From: an uncultured Peptococcaceae bacterium
GTDB taxonomy: Bacteria; Bacillota; Peptococcia; Peptococcales; Peptococcaceae
Direction: 5' to 3'
NCBI GenBank assembly: GCA_910585405.1
Contig: CAJUDO010000010.1
Location: 1 to 64,000 of the forward strand
Length of the DNA: 64,000 bases
The notes under the pieces are model-generated. The model did not search any database. It had not been told where the DNA came from and saw only the letters and a program-made list of their open reading frames with translations. The position numbers and the translations under genes are program-made. Positions 25,610 through 34,854 of the stretch are shown here, piece after piece; positions within the stretch are counted from its first letter, which is position 1; the number at the start of each line of letters is the position of its first letter.

Positions 25610-25927
25610 ATGGCAAACATTGAAGTTAATGGTCAGACTGTAGAACTGGACGAAGATGGTTTCTTAGTAAAATTAGATCAGTGGAATGAAGACGTTGCTA
25701 GATATTTAGCAAAAGAAGAAGGCGTTGATGAACTGAACGAAGATCACTGGAAAATCATCAACTACCTGAAAGGTTACTTCGCTGAATACGGTATCGCTCC
25801 AATGGTTCGTAAAATGACTAAAGAATCCGGTTATTCTTTAAAAGAAATTTATGATCTGTTCCCATCTGGCCCAGCAAAAGGCGCTTGCAAAGTTGCTGGT
25901 CTGCCAAAACCAACCGGTTGCGTTTGA
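25610..25927 (+). CDS. dsrC: DsrC sulfur-carrier protein
   Basis: The 105-residue product has the DsrC C-terminal arm. Two conserved cysteines are separated by ten residues in C-K-V-A-G-L-P-K-P-T-G-C-V, the last Cys being penultimate. These form the trisulfide that takes the sulfite sulfur from DsrAB and hands it to the membrane complex DsrMK. Both cysteines are intact, so it is a true DsrC rather than a TusE-like form. The start follows GTAGAGGAG. A strong terminator follows the gene. Confidence 0.95.
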   Translation: MANIEVNGQTVELDEDGFLVKLDQWNEDVARYLAKEEGVDELNEDHWKIINYLKGYFAEYGIAPMVRKMTKESGYSLKEIYDLFPSGPAKGACKVAGLPKPTGCV

Positions 25928-25949
25928 TTTAAATACGCAGCTAGTGAGA

Positions 25950-25977
25950 AAAACCCGGCTGATAAGCCGGGTTTTTC
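25950..25977 (+). terminator. Terminator of the dsr operon
   Basis: An 11-bp stem (about 25950-25960 with 25964-25974) with a 3-base loop is GC-rich at the centre and followed by T. It separates dsr from the glycyl radical enzyme genes. Confidence 0.9.
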
Positions 25978-26532
25978 TATTGCTTATCTTTTTACATAAT
26001 ATATGCAAAAACAGTTACATAGGTGCAGAGAGTGATTAGTTTAACAAGATAACACAAAATAAGTTTTCAAGGGCGATTGTTCAGAGGAACTGGTTGTTTA
26101 TTGATCAAGTTATTTGATGTTGTAAATCTGGAAATGGCGAAGTGACCTGTGAATCCTCTATCCTAGGGTGATATAAACGCCTTGAAAATCAGTTTGACAT
26201 ATGAGAAACATTCCTTGGGCATGATGAGGAATGAGTTTTTTCCCAATGTAGTCTTAACAAAAGGGCACATGGATGCATAGAGGAAAATCATAGAGGGTCG
26301 ATATATGTTCAGTTATCGTCACTGTATACCGACAGCATTTCCAAGCAGGAAACCTAGAAAAGGGAGCCTGCTTTTTACTTTTTTCAGTAACAAAAATCGC
26401 ATGCACAAAAGTTATAAGGGCGAAGAAGACTTATGCATGATCGGTATTTTTAATGAAGTGAGAGCTTTGCTATAATGAAATTAATAAATAACTAAGATAA
26501 ATTAGTTTGTGAAATTAAGGGAGGAATTGAGT
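25978..26532. promoter_or_regulatory. Long leader of the first glycyl radical enzyme
   Basis: There is no gene in this 555-base stretch. A consensus TATAAT lies at 26471-26476, with only a poor -35 (TTTTAA, 26448-26453). This suggests an activator-dependent promoter; the LysR proteins nearby are candidates. Confidence 0.45.
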
Positions 26533-29007
26533 ATGTCTTGCTGCACAAATGTTTTGACGCCACAGGAAGAGTGGCTGGAAGGAAAAAATTTAATTACCGA
26601 GGGTAGGGAAAGGACACTGAAAATTAATGACCTAGTTCGAAAAGAACCTATCACCATGGATATCAACCGTGCTCGTTTATTTACGGAGTCCATGAAAGAG
26701 AGTGAAGGACAAAATCTTTCTTTACGCTGGGCCAAAGCCTTTGCTCATGTTACAGAAAGTTTGCCTATTTATGTGGAGCCGAATTATGAGCTGATTGTTG
26801 GTAAAATGACAGGCCGTGTGGGTCGTTTTATTACTCTATATCCAGAAAATGACGGACCAGCTTTATTGGAACTGCGGGATAGCGAAAAACGTCCTGTCAG
26901 TCCATTCAAGGTAGCGCCTGAAGATATCGAAGTGATTGAAAAGGAAATTTATCCGTATTGGAAAGATAAAAGCTTCTCCAAAGCATATGCACAGGCTATG
27001 CCGGAGGAGACACGCCGTCTGATTTTCGGCGAGGATAAAAATAATTTCAGCGCACAGCTGGCTATTTTATCTCAATCAGCCACAGCACGTTCCAGCCTGA
27101 ATTTTAACTATGATGCGGCAACCTTACTGAAATGGGGGTTCAAAGGATATCAGGAATTGGCGGCAGAAAAGTTGGCGCAGGTACAGGATGATCCAGCAAA
27201 AATGGTAAAAGAGGGCTCTTTCTGGGAAGCAGCACTGATTTCTGCCAAGGCATGCACAACCTTCATCAAGCGCTATGCGGAGGAGGCACGCCGTGTTGCT
27301 ACAACAGCAACAAATGAAAAGAGAAAAGCAGAGCTTTTGCAAATTGCAGATAACTGTGCATGGATTGCGGAAAATCCAGCCAGAGATTTTAGGACCGCAT
27401 TGCAATTACAATGGTTCCAGCAGATTTTAACCAGACTGGAACAAAATGTAGGCGGCGCTTTGGGTAATTCCCGTATGGACCAGCACCTGTTGCCCTATTA
27501 TGAACAGGATATCAAAAATGGGACTCTGACCAGGGCAGAAGCCAAGGAATTATTTGAATGTTATTGGCTAAACCTTTCTCAAATGATTCGTGGCATTGTA
27601 TCATCTTCTACAGCTAAATTTTTTGAAGCCTATGCTCATTTTGAAACTGTAACCATTGGCGGCCAGACGCCAGATGGGGATGATGCAACCAACGAATTGT
27701 CCTATATTATTTTAGAATCGAAGCACGGCTTCCCAACTCCTTACCCAGATTTGGCAGCCCGTGTTCACTCCGGTTCTCCAGAAAAGTTCCTGCGTGCTTG
27801 TGCAGAGGTGATAAAAGAGGGGCAAGGATTTCCTAAACTGTTTAACGATGAAGAAATTGTTCCCCTTTATGTGCAAAAGGGCGCAACAATGGCCCAGGCG
27901 TTGGATTATGCAGTGTCTGGCTGTACAGAAACCCGTGTGGTAAACAGAGAAACCTATAATACGGGCTGCGCTTCCATCAATCTGGGCGCTGTGATGGAGT
28001 TGACTATGAATAATGGACGTATCAAACGTTTGGGCGACAAAGTGATTACCATCGAGACAGGGGATCTGAGAACATTTAAAACTTACGATGAGTTTTTTGC
28101 AGCTTACAGAGCGCAGAATGAATATATTTTGAAAAATGCTTTTATCCAGCAAATTGTTGCAGATAAAGTGAAACCACAGATTCTGGCTGCGCCGCTGACC
28201 TCACTATTTGTAGGCGCATGCCGTGATGCTGCTGTGGATATCAACGATCACGTGCCAAATAGTATCGAAGAACATTTTGTGGACAGTGTGGGTTTTGCAA
28301 CCTTGATTGATTCTCTGACAGCTGTCAAGAAACTGGTTTTTGAAGACAAAGTGATTACCATGGATGAGCTTTTGAAAGCATTGGACGCTGATTTTGAGGG
28401 CTATGAAGTGTTACGGCAGCAGCTGCTGAATGCGCCAAAATTTGGCAATGGGGATGCCTATGCCGATGCAGTGGGACGTTCGGTAGATAAAGTCACGAGC
28501 GATTATTTAGCAAGTCACAGAGGGGCCAATGGAGAATTTTTCAGCTATCGGATTGTTCCAGTTACAAGCCATATTCCTGGCGGTAAAGTTGTCAGCGCAA
28601 CACCGGACGGCAGAAAAGCAGGGGAATACTTATCAGAAGGGGTCAGTGCCAGTCATGGTGCGGAAGGTAACGGACCGACTGGCGTGTTGTTATCCAACAA
28701 ACGGATTAAACATGAAGGCAATATGGAACGCGCAGCGCGGTTGCTGAATGTAAAATTGTCTCCCAGTACAATGGCAGGGGAAGAAGGAACCCGCAAATTA
28801 GTTGCGCTGATTCGTGCATGGTGCGATTTGAAATTATGGCATGTACAGTTTAATGTGATTAACAAGGATACCTTGCTGAAGGCAAAGGAAGAGCCGGAAA
28901 ATTATCGCGATTTGATTGTGCGTGTGGCGGGCTACAGTGCATACTTTGTGGATATGTCTCCGACTTTACAGGATGAATTGATTGGCAGAGCGGAGCTGGC
29001 AGTGTAA
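26533..29007 (+). CDS. Glycyl radical enzyme 1, putative sulfonate C-S lyase
   Basis: The product has 824 residues from ATG 26533, right after AGGGAGG; GTG 26509 lies before that site. The PFL-like fold carries Cys464 and Glu466 in S-G-C-T-E-T and the radical Gly800 in R-V-A-G-Y-S. Arg186 and Arg673 are nearly collinear with the sulfonate-binding Arg189 and Arg678 that I recall for isethionate sulfite-lyase (Cys468, Glu470, Gly805, about 830 residues). Asn190 stands at the recalled Gln193 position. Next to dsrABD-dsrC, cleavage of a sulfonate to sulfite is the best reading. A diol or amino-alcohol dehydratase or lyase is the alternative. The activase is not in the window. Confidence 0.75.
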   Translation: MSCCTNVLTPQEEWLEGKNLITEGRERTLKINDLVRKEPITMDINRARLFTESMKESEGQNLSLRWAKAFAHVTESLPIYVEPNYELIVGKMTGRVGRFITLYPENDGPALLELRDSEKRPVSPFKVAPEDIEVIEKEIYPYWKDKSFSKAYAQAMPEETRRLIFGEDKNNFSAQLAILSQSATARSSLNFNYDAATLLKWGFKGYQELAAEKLAQVQDDPAKMVKEGSFWEAALISAKACTTFIKRYAEEARRVATTATNEKRKAELLQIADNCAWIAENPARDFRTALQLQWFQQILTRLEQNVGGALGNSRMDQHLLPYYEQDIKNGTLTRAEAKELFECYWLNLSQMIRGIVSSSTAKFFEAYAHFETVTIGGQTPDGDDATNELSYIILESKHGFPTPYPDLAARVHSGSPEKFLRACAEVIKEGQGFPKLFNDEEIVPLYVQKGATMAQALDYAVSGCTETRVVNRETYNTGCASINLGAVMELTMNNGRIKRLGDKVITIETGDLRTFKTYDEFFAAYRAQNEYILKNAFIQQIVADKVKPQILAAPLTSLFVGACRDAAVDINDHVPNSIEEHFVDSVGFATLIDSLTAVKKLVFEDKVITMDELLKALDADFEGYEVLRQQLLNAPKFGNGDAYADAVGRSVDKVTSDYLASHRGANGEFFSYRIVPVTSHIPGGKVVSATPDGRKAGEYLSEGVSASHGAEGNGPTGVLLSNKRIKHEGNMERAARLLNVKLSPSTMAGEEGTRKLVALIRAWCDLKLWHVQFNVINKDTLLKAKEEPENYRDLIVRVAGYSAYFVDMSPTLQDELIGRAELAV

Positions 29008-29026
29008 GAAACAGTACAGAAACTGG

Positions 29027-29067
29027 GTTTCGTCGGGATTTGAGATAACCTTGAATCTCGACGAGAC
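29027..29067 (+). other. Intercistronic hairpin between GRE1 and SDR genes
   Basis: A 14-bp stem (29027-29040 with 29054-29067, two G-U pairs) with a 13-base loop has no T tract. It is more likely an mRNA processing or stabilising element than a terminator. Confidence 0.6.
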
Positions 29068-29097
29068 ATAAAACAGGCAATAGAAGGAGGAAATTGT

Positions 29098-29937
29098 ATG
29101 GGAAGACTGGATGGAAAAGCGGTATTAGTTACCGGTGGCAACGGAGGACTAGGCAGCGGCATTGTAAAGGGGATGCTGAAGGAAGGGGCGAAGGTAGCCT
29201 TTTGCGGCAGAAATGAAGAAAAAAATCAGGCAGCGCTAAAGACCTATCGGGAAATCAGTGAGGATGTCATTGCAATTCGCTGTGATGTTAGTAAAAGTGC
29301 GGAGGTAAAGGAACTGTTTGCTAAAGTTGTTGAAGCATTTGGGACGGTGGATATTTTGGTCAATAATGCAGCGGTTACTGGCGGACGCACCATTCATCAC
29401 AGCAATGGCAAAACGGACCGTGAAAATTATTTGAATCTGACAACTTTGCCTGGGGAAAAATTTTCTCTGGAGATTACGAAAAATTTGACCGACGAAGAAT
29501 GGGAAAATTGTATTCAGATAAATTTGAACGGTTTGTTTTACTGCACCAGAGAAGCTCTGAAAATTATGGAAGCAAAGAAAAAGGGCAAGATTATCAATAT
29601 TGGCTCTATTGCGGGAATTTCCAATATGAGCGCCCATAGTCCGGCTTATGCAGCGGCAAAGGGTGGTGTGGTAGCGTTCACCAGAAATCTGGCGGTAGAA
29701 GTGGCTGGTGCTGGTATCAATGTAAACTGCGTAGCGCCGGGAGGCATTCACACGCCAGGTTTTGATAAATTTATGGAATTGGCAGGGCCGGATGTGGCTG
29801 GAAGAATGAAACAAACTTGTCCATTAAATAGATTGGGTGAGATAGAGGAGCATGCTTCGTTGGTCATCTATCTGGCTACAGAAGAAGCCAATTATATTAC
29901 TGGTCAGGTGATTACGACTAACGGTGGTATGTTTTAA
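29098..29937 (+). CDS. Short-chain dehydrogenase/reductase
   Basis: The product has 279 residues and starts after GAAGGAGG. The classical SDR features are T-G-G-N-G-G-L-G at residues 12-19, N-N-A-A near 91, a catalytic Ser in I-G-S-I-A-G near 165 and Y-A-A-A-K near 182. An insert of about 30 residues follows the NNAA motif. It lies 90 bases after GRE1 in the same direction. If GRE1 releases acetaldehyde or hydroxyacetone, this enzyme could reduce that product and recycle NADH. The substrate cannot be read from the sequence. Confidence 0.85.
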   Translation: MGRLDGKAVLVTGGNGGLGSGIVKGMLKEGAKVAFCGRNEEKNQAALKTYREISEDVIAIRCDVSKSAEVKELFAKVVEAFGTVDILVNNAAVTGGRTIHHSNGKTDRENYLNLTTLPGEKFSLEITKNLTDEEWENCIQINLNGLFYCTREALKIMEAKKKGKIINIGSIAGISNMSAHSPAYAAAKGGVVAFTRNLAVEVAGAGINVNCVAPGGIHTPGFDKFMELAGPDVAGRMKQTCPLNRLGEIEEHASLVIYLATEEANYITGQVITTNGGMF

Positions 29938-29945
29938 ATAAAAAA

Positions 29946-29978
29946 GAAAACGTATCTTGGGTTGGGAGATACGTTTTC
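29946..29978 (-). terminator. Terminator shared by SDR and LysR genes
   Basis: A perfect 12-bp inverted repeat (29946-29957 with 29967-29978) lies between convergent genes. The T run is best for the minus strand, but the stem itself ends in TTTTC on the plus strand. Confidence 0.85.
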
Positions 29979-29983
29979 AGATA

Positions 29984-30898
29984 TTATAAACTATTGCGCA
30001 CGAATTTCAACGTTTCAATAAATTCTTCTATAAAACAATGATATGGGTGATCTTCTGCATACAAGCAAAAGTACTGGGTACGTGAATTTTTGATAGGAAT
30101 GGCTACCAGATCTGGATCCTGCGCATAGTCAAGCTGCAATAACAGATTGTTTGTCAGCAAGGCGGCTTCCTTCCCTTTCAGAAGCTGCTTGATAACACGA
30201 GCGCTATTGCTTTTCAGGATGACATTAGGCGTATCATGGGTCAGGGCCTGATATAAGATACTGAGATCGAATCCGTTTACATGGGAAATCAGCTTTTGCT
30301 CCAGCACTTCTGTGCGCGTGACGATTTTTTTACTGGCTAGAGGATGGTCTTTGGAAACGACTAAAAAGGAGTTGCCAATGAACAACGGCTCCATACGCAA
30401 GCCACTGTCTAAGATGTCCTGGTCCAAAAGGTTATTCATATTGATGGTGAAAATTAAATCGGCGTCGGTCGGGAGCGTTAAAGAAACGGGATTGTTCATA
30501 TCCAGCAAATGGGTATAAAATTCAATATTGGGATAATTTTTCTGCAGCTGGTCTAAGGCAGGCAGCAAAAGAGAGTCGACAAGCACAGGCAGTGTATAAA
30601 TATGAAAAGGGCCTTCATAATCTATTTCTGGACAGGTAGCGGAAAAATTAATAGCATGCTTGCTCAATTGTTTTGTCTTTTCGATGATTTCTTTCATTTC
30701 AGGCAATAAAGCCTGACCTGCTTTGGTAAGACGCACACCGTCAACGGTTCGAAACAATAGCGTAACCCCCAACTCTTCTTCCAGGTTTTTCACAGCGCGA
30801 CTTAAAGCGGGTTGGCTGATATAGAGATTTTCACTGGCAATGCTGATGGATTTAGAATTGGAGATTTCGACTAGGTATTGTAATTGTTCTAGACGCAT
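29984..30898 (-). CDS. LysR-type transcriptional regulator
   Basis: The product has 304 residues and starts after AAAGGAG on the minus strand. The N-terminal winged helix has the LysR pattern S-K-S-I-S-I-A-S-E-N-L-Y-I-S-Q-P-A-L-S-R. The C-terminal part is the two-lobe effector-binding domain. It is divergent from the SLC13-like carrier gene, with a 195-base shared intergenic region, and convergent with the SDR gene. It probably controls the carrier-MFS-nitroreductase-GRE2 transcript and perhaps GRE1. The N-terminus closely resembles that of the LysR at 47620. Confidence 0.9.
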   Translation of the reverse strand: MRLEQLQYLVEISNSKSISIASENLYISQPALSRAVKNLEEELGVTLLFRTVDGVRLTKAGQALLPEMKEIIEKTKQLSKHAINFSATCPEIDYEGPFHIYTLPVLVDSLLLPALDQLQKNYPNIEFYTHLLDMNNPVSLTLPTDADLIFTINMNNLLDQDILDSGLRMEPLFIGNSFLVVSKDHPLASKKIVTRTEVLEQKLISHVNGFDLSILYQALTHDTPNVILKSNSARVIKQLLKGKEAALLTNNLLLQLDYAQDPDLVAIPIKNSRTQYFCLYAEDHPYHCFIEEFIETLKFVRNSL

Positions 30899-31093
30899 AA
30901 ACTGCTCCTTTCTGATTTACTGAAAAAAGGATAGAGTATTTTCGATATTTTCAGAGATCATTTTGTTTTTTATCATGATTTTAATTTAAGTTTATTATAT
31001 AAATTATAGAAAAGCAAGTGCACGCAGCGCAAATTTATTTAATTTTATAATTGTTTTTATAAGAGTTGCAGAGTGATTAGAGGAGGAATAAAA

Positions 31094-32479
31094 ATGGGAG
31101 AAAGTGCAAACAAAATTAATAAAGGACTGGTCTTGAAATGGCTGATTACCGTGATCGTGCCCATTATCATCTGGATGATTCCGGTAACGGAAGCATTCAC
31201 ACCGCAAATAAAAACGTTTTTAGTGATTACGGTATTTTCAATCTTTACGATTGCTTTTGAATTAATGCCGACTATTGTACCTAGTATTTTTATGCCTATG
31301 TTGTATCTGCTCTTTGGCGTTGCACCGGCAGCGACAATTTATAGCTCGTGGGCTGACGTGATGCCGTGGATGTTTTTGGGTATTCTAACCATTGCCAACA
31401 CTTTCCAACGTGTCGGTCTGGTGGACAGAATTGCTTACTGGTGTATTACCAAAATTGGCGGGGGCTTTAAAGGATTGGCTATTGCAGTACTGATTGCAGG
31501 GATCTTGCTTTCAGTGGTCCTGCCAGGGGGAAATGCTCACGCACCGCTAATCTTCTGTGTGTATGGGATTTGTCTGGCTATGGGTTGGGGCAAGTCTAAA
31601 GAAGCAACGGTTTTGATGATGTATGTTCTTTTAGGTACTTATACGACAATTAAATTTTTCCTGAGCCCGTATCTGTTTTTAACGGCAAAATTAGGAGCAC
31701 CCTATGAATTGGGTGAGATGAATTTTTTCACATTCTTATATCATAACTGGATTTTTACTATCTGGTTAGTATTGGCTGCTATTTTAATCTATAAGTTGAT
31801 TGGACCGGAGGGCAACATGCCGTCCAAGGATTATTTTAAAGAAAAATATGCTGAAATGGGGAAAATGTCCTCTGATGAAAAGAAGGCTTCTGTGATTGCA
31901 TTAGTGTTAGTGGCATTAATTATGACCACCAGCATTCACGGCATTCCTATGGGATGGTGCTTTGTCCTCATGGCTTGCGTGATGTATCTGCCATTTATCC
32001 GTGTGGCCAATGAAGATGATATCAAGGATGTGCGCTACAGCATCGTGTTCTTTGTGGCAGCCTGCATGACAATCGGCAATGTAGGCACAGAAGTGGGTGT
32101 AGGTCAGTTGATTGCCAATGCGATTTTGCCGTATATGCATGGCATCGGCGAAACAACCTTTATGTTCCTGGTGTTGGTGTTAGGCGGTTTGGGAAACTTT
32201 GTACTGACTCCGTTGGCAATTCTGGCTACACTGACTGCGCCCATCACCCAATTGGCTGCAGAGCTGGGAATTCCCCATTTACCAGTGTGGTATACGCTGA
32301 TGACTTCTACCAACCTGATAGTGTTGCCGTATGAATATATCGCATACTTGTTTACATTCTCCTTTGGCTTGATGTCGATGAAAGATTTTATAAAGGTTTA
32401 CAGTATTAAGTCCATCTGTCTGATTATTTTCACACTTGTAGTTGCGCTGCCTTGGTGGCGGTTTATCGGAATTTTATAA
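31094..32479 (+). CDS. SLC13/DASS-like anion carrier 1
   Basis: The product has 461 residues from ATG 31094 after GAGGAGG. About 11-12 hydrophobic segments are present. It carries the family's repeated S/G-N-x-x-x-x-P-type loops, here P-G-G-N-A-H-A-P near 155, and a T-P-L-A-I-L-A-T-L-T-A-P stretch near 375-388. Two paralogues lie at 49692 and 55247. All three end with an aromatic-F-I-G-L/I-hydrophobic tail. The family moves dicarboxylates, sulfate or other anions with cations. Here a sulfonate or a related organic acid is the likely cargo because the gene sits between two glycyl radical enzyme genes. Confidence 0.8.
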   Translation: MGESANKINKGLVLKWLITVIVPIIIWMIPVTEAFTPQIKTFLVITVFSIFTIAFELMPTIVPSIFMPMLYLLFGVAPAATIYSSWADVMPWMFLGILTIANTFQRVGLVDRIAYWCITKIGGGFKGLAIAVLIAGILLSVVLPGGNAHAPLIFCVYGICLAMGWGKSKEATVLMMYVLLGTYTTIKFFLSPYLFLTAKLGAPYELGEMNFFTFLYHNWIFTIWLVLAAILIYKLIGPEGNMPSKDYFKEKYAEMGKMSSDEKKASVIALVLVALIMTTSIHGIPMGWCFVLMACVMYLPFIRVANEDDIKDVRYSIVFFVAACMTIGNVGTEVGVGQLIANAILPYMHGIGETTFMFLVLVLGGLGNFVLTPLAILATLTAPITQLAAELGIPHLPVWYTLMTSTNLIVLPYEYIAYLFTFSFGLMSMKDFIKVYSIKSICLIIFTLVVALPWWRFIGIL

Positions 32480-32517
32480 GCAAACATTTGTGAGAAACAG
32501 GAAAAGAGGCAAGCATT

Positions 32518-33951
32518 ATGAATCAACAGGGTGAAGAGAAGCTGCTTCAGAATTCCGGTAAGATTATGTGGATTGTATTTTTAAGTGGGCTTGTCAGTGC
32601 GTTAAATACAGGTACCTTGTATATTGCCTATTTAGATTTGGCGGAACACTTTCACAGCGATTTGAGCACCACCCAATGGCTGACCATCATGTATTCTCTT
32701 ACTTCCGCAATGATTACGCCGGTGGCAGGATATTTTTCCAAACGCTACAGCTTGCGTAAGGCTTTATTAACTGCGCTGATCATTATGATTGTTGCCTCTG
32801 CCTGCTGTACTCTGGCCGTCAATATGCAGATGTTGATTGGTTGTAGGGCAATTCAAGGTATAGCCGGTGGATTGATGATGCCCCTTTCCCTGGCCATAAT
32901 TTATCAATGGATTCCTAAGGAAAAACAGGGGCGGTTTCTCAGCATCAGCTTGATGGGGATGTCTATGGGACCGGCGATTGGGCCTACGCTGTCCGGTCTT
33001 TTTCTGGCCACAGTGGGCTGGCAGGCAATTTTTCTCTGCAATGTGCCGATTACTCTAGCGGATCTTTATTTGGTATATCGAATTATACCGAAAGAGAACG
33101 GTTGCAAGGATGATTTGTTGGATTATAAGAGTATTCTGACTGTTTTTTGCGGAACAATGTTTATTTTGCTGAGCTTTTATCAGGCAGGCAAAACAGGCTG
33201 GCAGAGGCCGACTCTCTGGCTGGGGCTTATCTTAGGTTGCGTATTGCTCTATGTTTTTGTAAGAGGACAGTTAAAGGCGCAGGAGAAGGCGTTGTTGGAT
33301 TTCCGAATTTTTCGCAATCAAAAATTTACCGTCAGCGTGATTCTCTCAGCAATTTTATATGCCAATATTACTTTGGGTGCTTTTTTACTGCCGGTATTTT
33401 TGGAATCAGCCATGGGGATGGAGCCGCTGCCGGCAGGGATGGTATTGTTTTTCCCAGCACTTTGCATGGCGTTGGCCACTCCGGTTGCCGGGCGGGTATA
33501 TGAAAAGCTTTCAGCGCGTACCCAGTTAATTGGCGGATTAAACGTGATGATTTTAGGCAATGTACTTGTCACTACCTTTAAACAAGATACTGCGTTGTGG
33601 ATGATTGTGATGTTTTTATGTGTGCGTTATATCGGAGCGGCTTTTGCCAATGTGCCATCGTTGGATTATGGTTTGGGCGCATTGCCGAAAAATAAAGCCA
33701 GCGAAGGGACTGCCATGAACAATTGGATTAAAAGCATGGCAATCAGTATGTCGTTGAGTATTTTTACCGCTATCTATGCGCTGGAGGAACGGCAGCATAT
33801 CGCAGAGCTTTTGCGGCAGGGAATAGTGCAGTCGGCAGCTGTTGCACAGACCGCTGTGATAGTGAATAGTCATCTGTTTTGGCTGCAAGCGGGTACCTTA
33901 TTGTTGGGATTATTATTGATAGTTGCAACAACGGAAAAGAAAAAGGCGTAA
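32518..33951 (+). CDS. MFS transporter, 14-helix DHA2 type
   Basis: The product has 477 residues with about 14 hydrophobic segments. Motif C-like G-P-A-I-G-P-T-L-S-G near 159 and an R-A-I-Q-G-I-A-G-G near 112 mark the DHA2/EmrB drug-proton antiporter group. It lies 38 bases after the SLC13-like gene and 43 before the nitroreductase gene, so it belongs to the same transcript. The cargo could be a drug or the exported end product of sulfonate metabolism. Confidence 0.85.
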   Translation: MNQQGEEKLLQNSGKIMWIVFLSGLVSALNTGTLYIAYLDLAEHFHSDLSTTQWLTIMYSLTSAMITPVAGYFSKRYSLRKALLTALIIMIVASACCTLAVNMQMLIGCRAIQGIAGGLMMPLSLAIIYQWIPKEKQGRFLSISLMGMSMGPAIGPTLSGLFLATVGWQAIFLCNVPITLADLYLVYRIIPKENGCKDDLLDYKSILTVFCGTMFILLSFYQAGKTGWQRPTLWLGLILGCVLLYVFVRGQLKAQEKALLDFRIFRNQKFTVSVILSAILYANITLGAFLLPVFLESAMGMEPLPAGMVLFFPALCMALATPVAGRVYEKLSARTQLIGGLNVMILGNVLVTTFKQDTALWMIVMFLCVRYIGAAFANVPSLDYGLGALPKNKASEGTAMNNWIKSMAISMSLSIFTAIYALEERQHIAELLRQGIVQSAAVAQTAVIVNSHLFWLQAGTLLLGLLLIVATTEKKKA

Positions 33952-33994
33952 AGTATGAGGTATTTTGAGAGCAGTTTGGGAAGGAGCGGTGTTT

Positions 33995-34804
33995 ATGGTG
34001 AAAATTGAGCAGGCCAGCTGTATTGGTTGCGGTCAGTGTGTAGCGGACTGTGTAAATGGATTGATTCAGATTGAGCATGGAAAAGCGGTTGTACAAAACG
34101 AAAACTGTAATCGGTGCAGTCATTGTGTAGCGATTTGTCCTCAAAAAGCGATTTTGATTGAAGAGCTTCCGCAAGATATCACAGAATATACGGAAGAAAC
34201 AGCGAAAACATCGCCAGAACAGCTTCTGAATTTGGTTCGTTTTCGGCGCAGTATTCGTCAGTATCAAGAACGCGAGATTGCGCAGCAGGTATTGGAGCAG
34301 ATTCTGGAAGCAGGACGGTTCATGCCGACCGGTTCCAACACACAGGACGTACAGTATACAGTTGTACAGAAAAATTTGCCGGAAGTTCGCTCTTTGGTGT
34401 GGGAAGGATTAAAGGCTTATGTGGAAAAAACGTTGCATCATGAAGCGGCTTCAGAATTGGAGAGGCGGGTGGCGTCCCGTATACAGAAGCTAGTGTCTCA
34501 ACATGACACAGGAGAAGTTGGCGAGATACTGTTTTTTCAAGCGCCGGTTTTATTGGTAATCAGTGCAAATGCTGTGAACAATGCAGTTTTGGCTGCCGCA
34601 GCAATTGAACTGATGGCCAACGCTTGCGGTTTGGGCTGTTTGTTCAGCGGGTTTATACAACGGGGACTGAAAAACAGTCCCGCAGCTTTGGAAAAATTGG
34701 ATTTGGACGGAAACAAAATTTGTATTACCATGCTGCTTGGGTATCCTGCGGTTTCGTATTGCCGTAGCGCACAGCGCAAGCCGGTACAGGTATCCTGGCG
34801 ATAA
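33995..34804 (+). CDS. Ferredoxin-nitroreductase fusion protein
   Basis: The product has 269 residues from ATG 33995 after GGAAGGAG; the frame extends further upstream without a site. Residues 1-60 are a 2[4Fe-4S] ferredoxin (C-I-G-C-G-Q-C near 9 and C-N-R-C-S-H-C near 38). The remainder is an FMN nitroreductase-fold domain with R-R-S-I-R-Q-Y near 87. Such fusions pass electrons from low-potential ferredoxin pools to flavin-bound substrates. Its place between the MFS and GRE2 genes suggests use of the same substrate or reduction of an activated intermediate. Confidence 0.85.
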   Translation: MVKIEQASCIGCGQCVADCVNGLIQIEHGKAVVQNENCNRCSHCVAICPQKAILIEELPQDITEYTEETAKTSPEQLLNLVRFRRSIRQYQEREIAQQVLEQILEAGRFMPTGSNTQDVQYTVVQKNLPEVRSLVWEGLKAYVEKTLHHEAASELERRVASRIQKLVSQHDTGEVGEILFFQAPVLLVISANAVNNAVLAAAAIELMANACGLGCLFSGFIQRGLKNSPAALEKLDLDGNKICITMLLGYPAVSYCRSAQRKPVQVSWR

Positions 34805-34854
34805 CTGGAGAAGCAGGGAGCGCGTAAAAAATAATTTTATTATAGGGGGAATTT

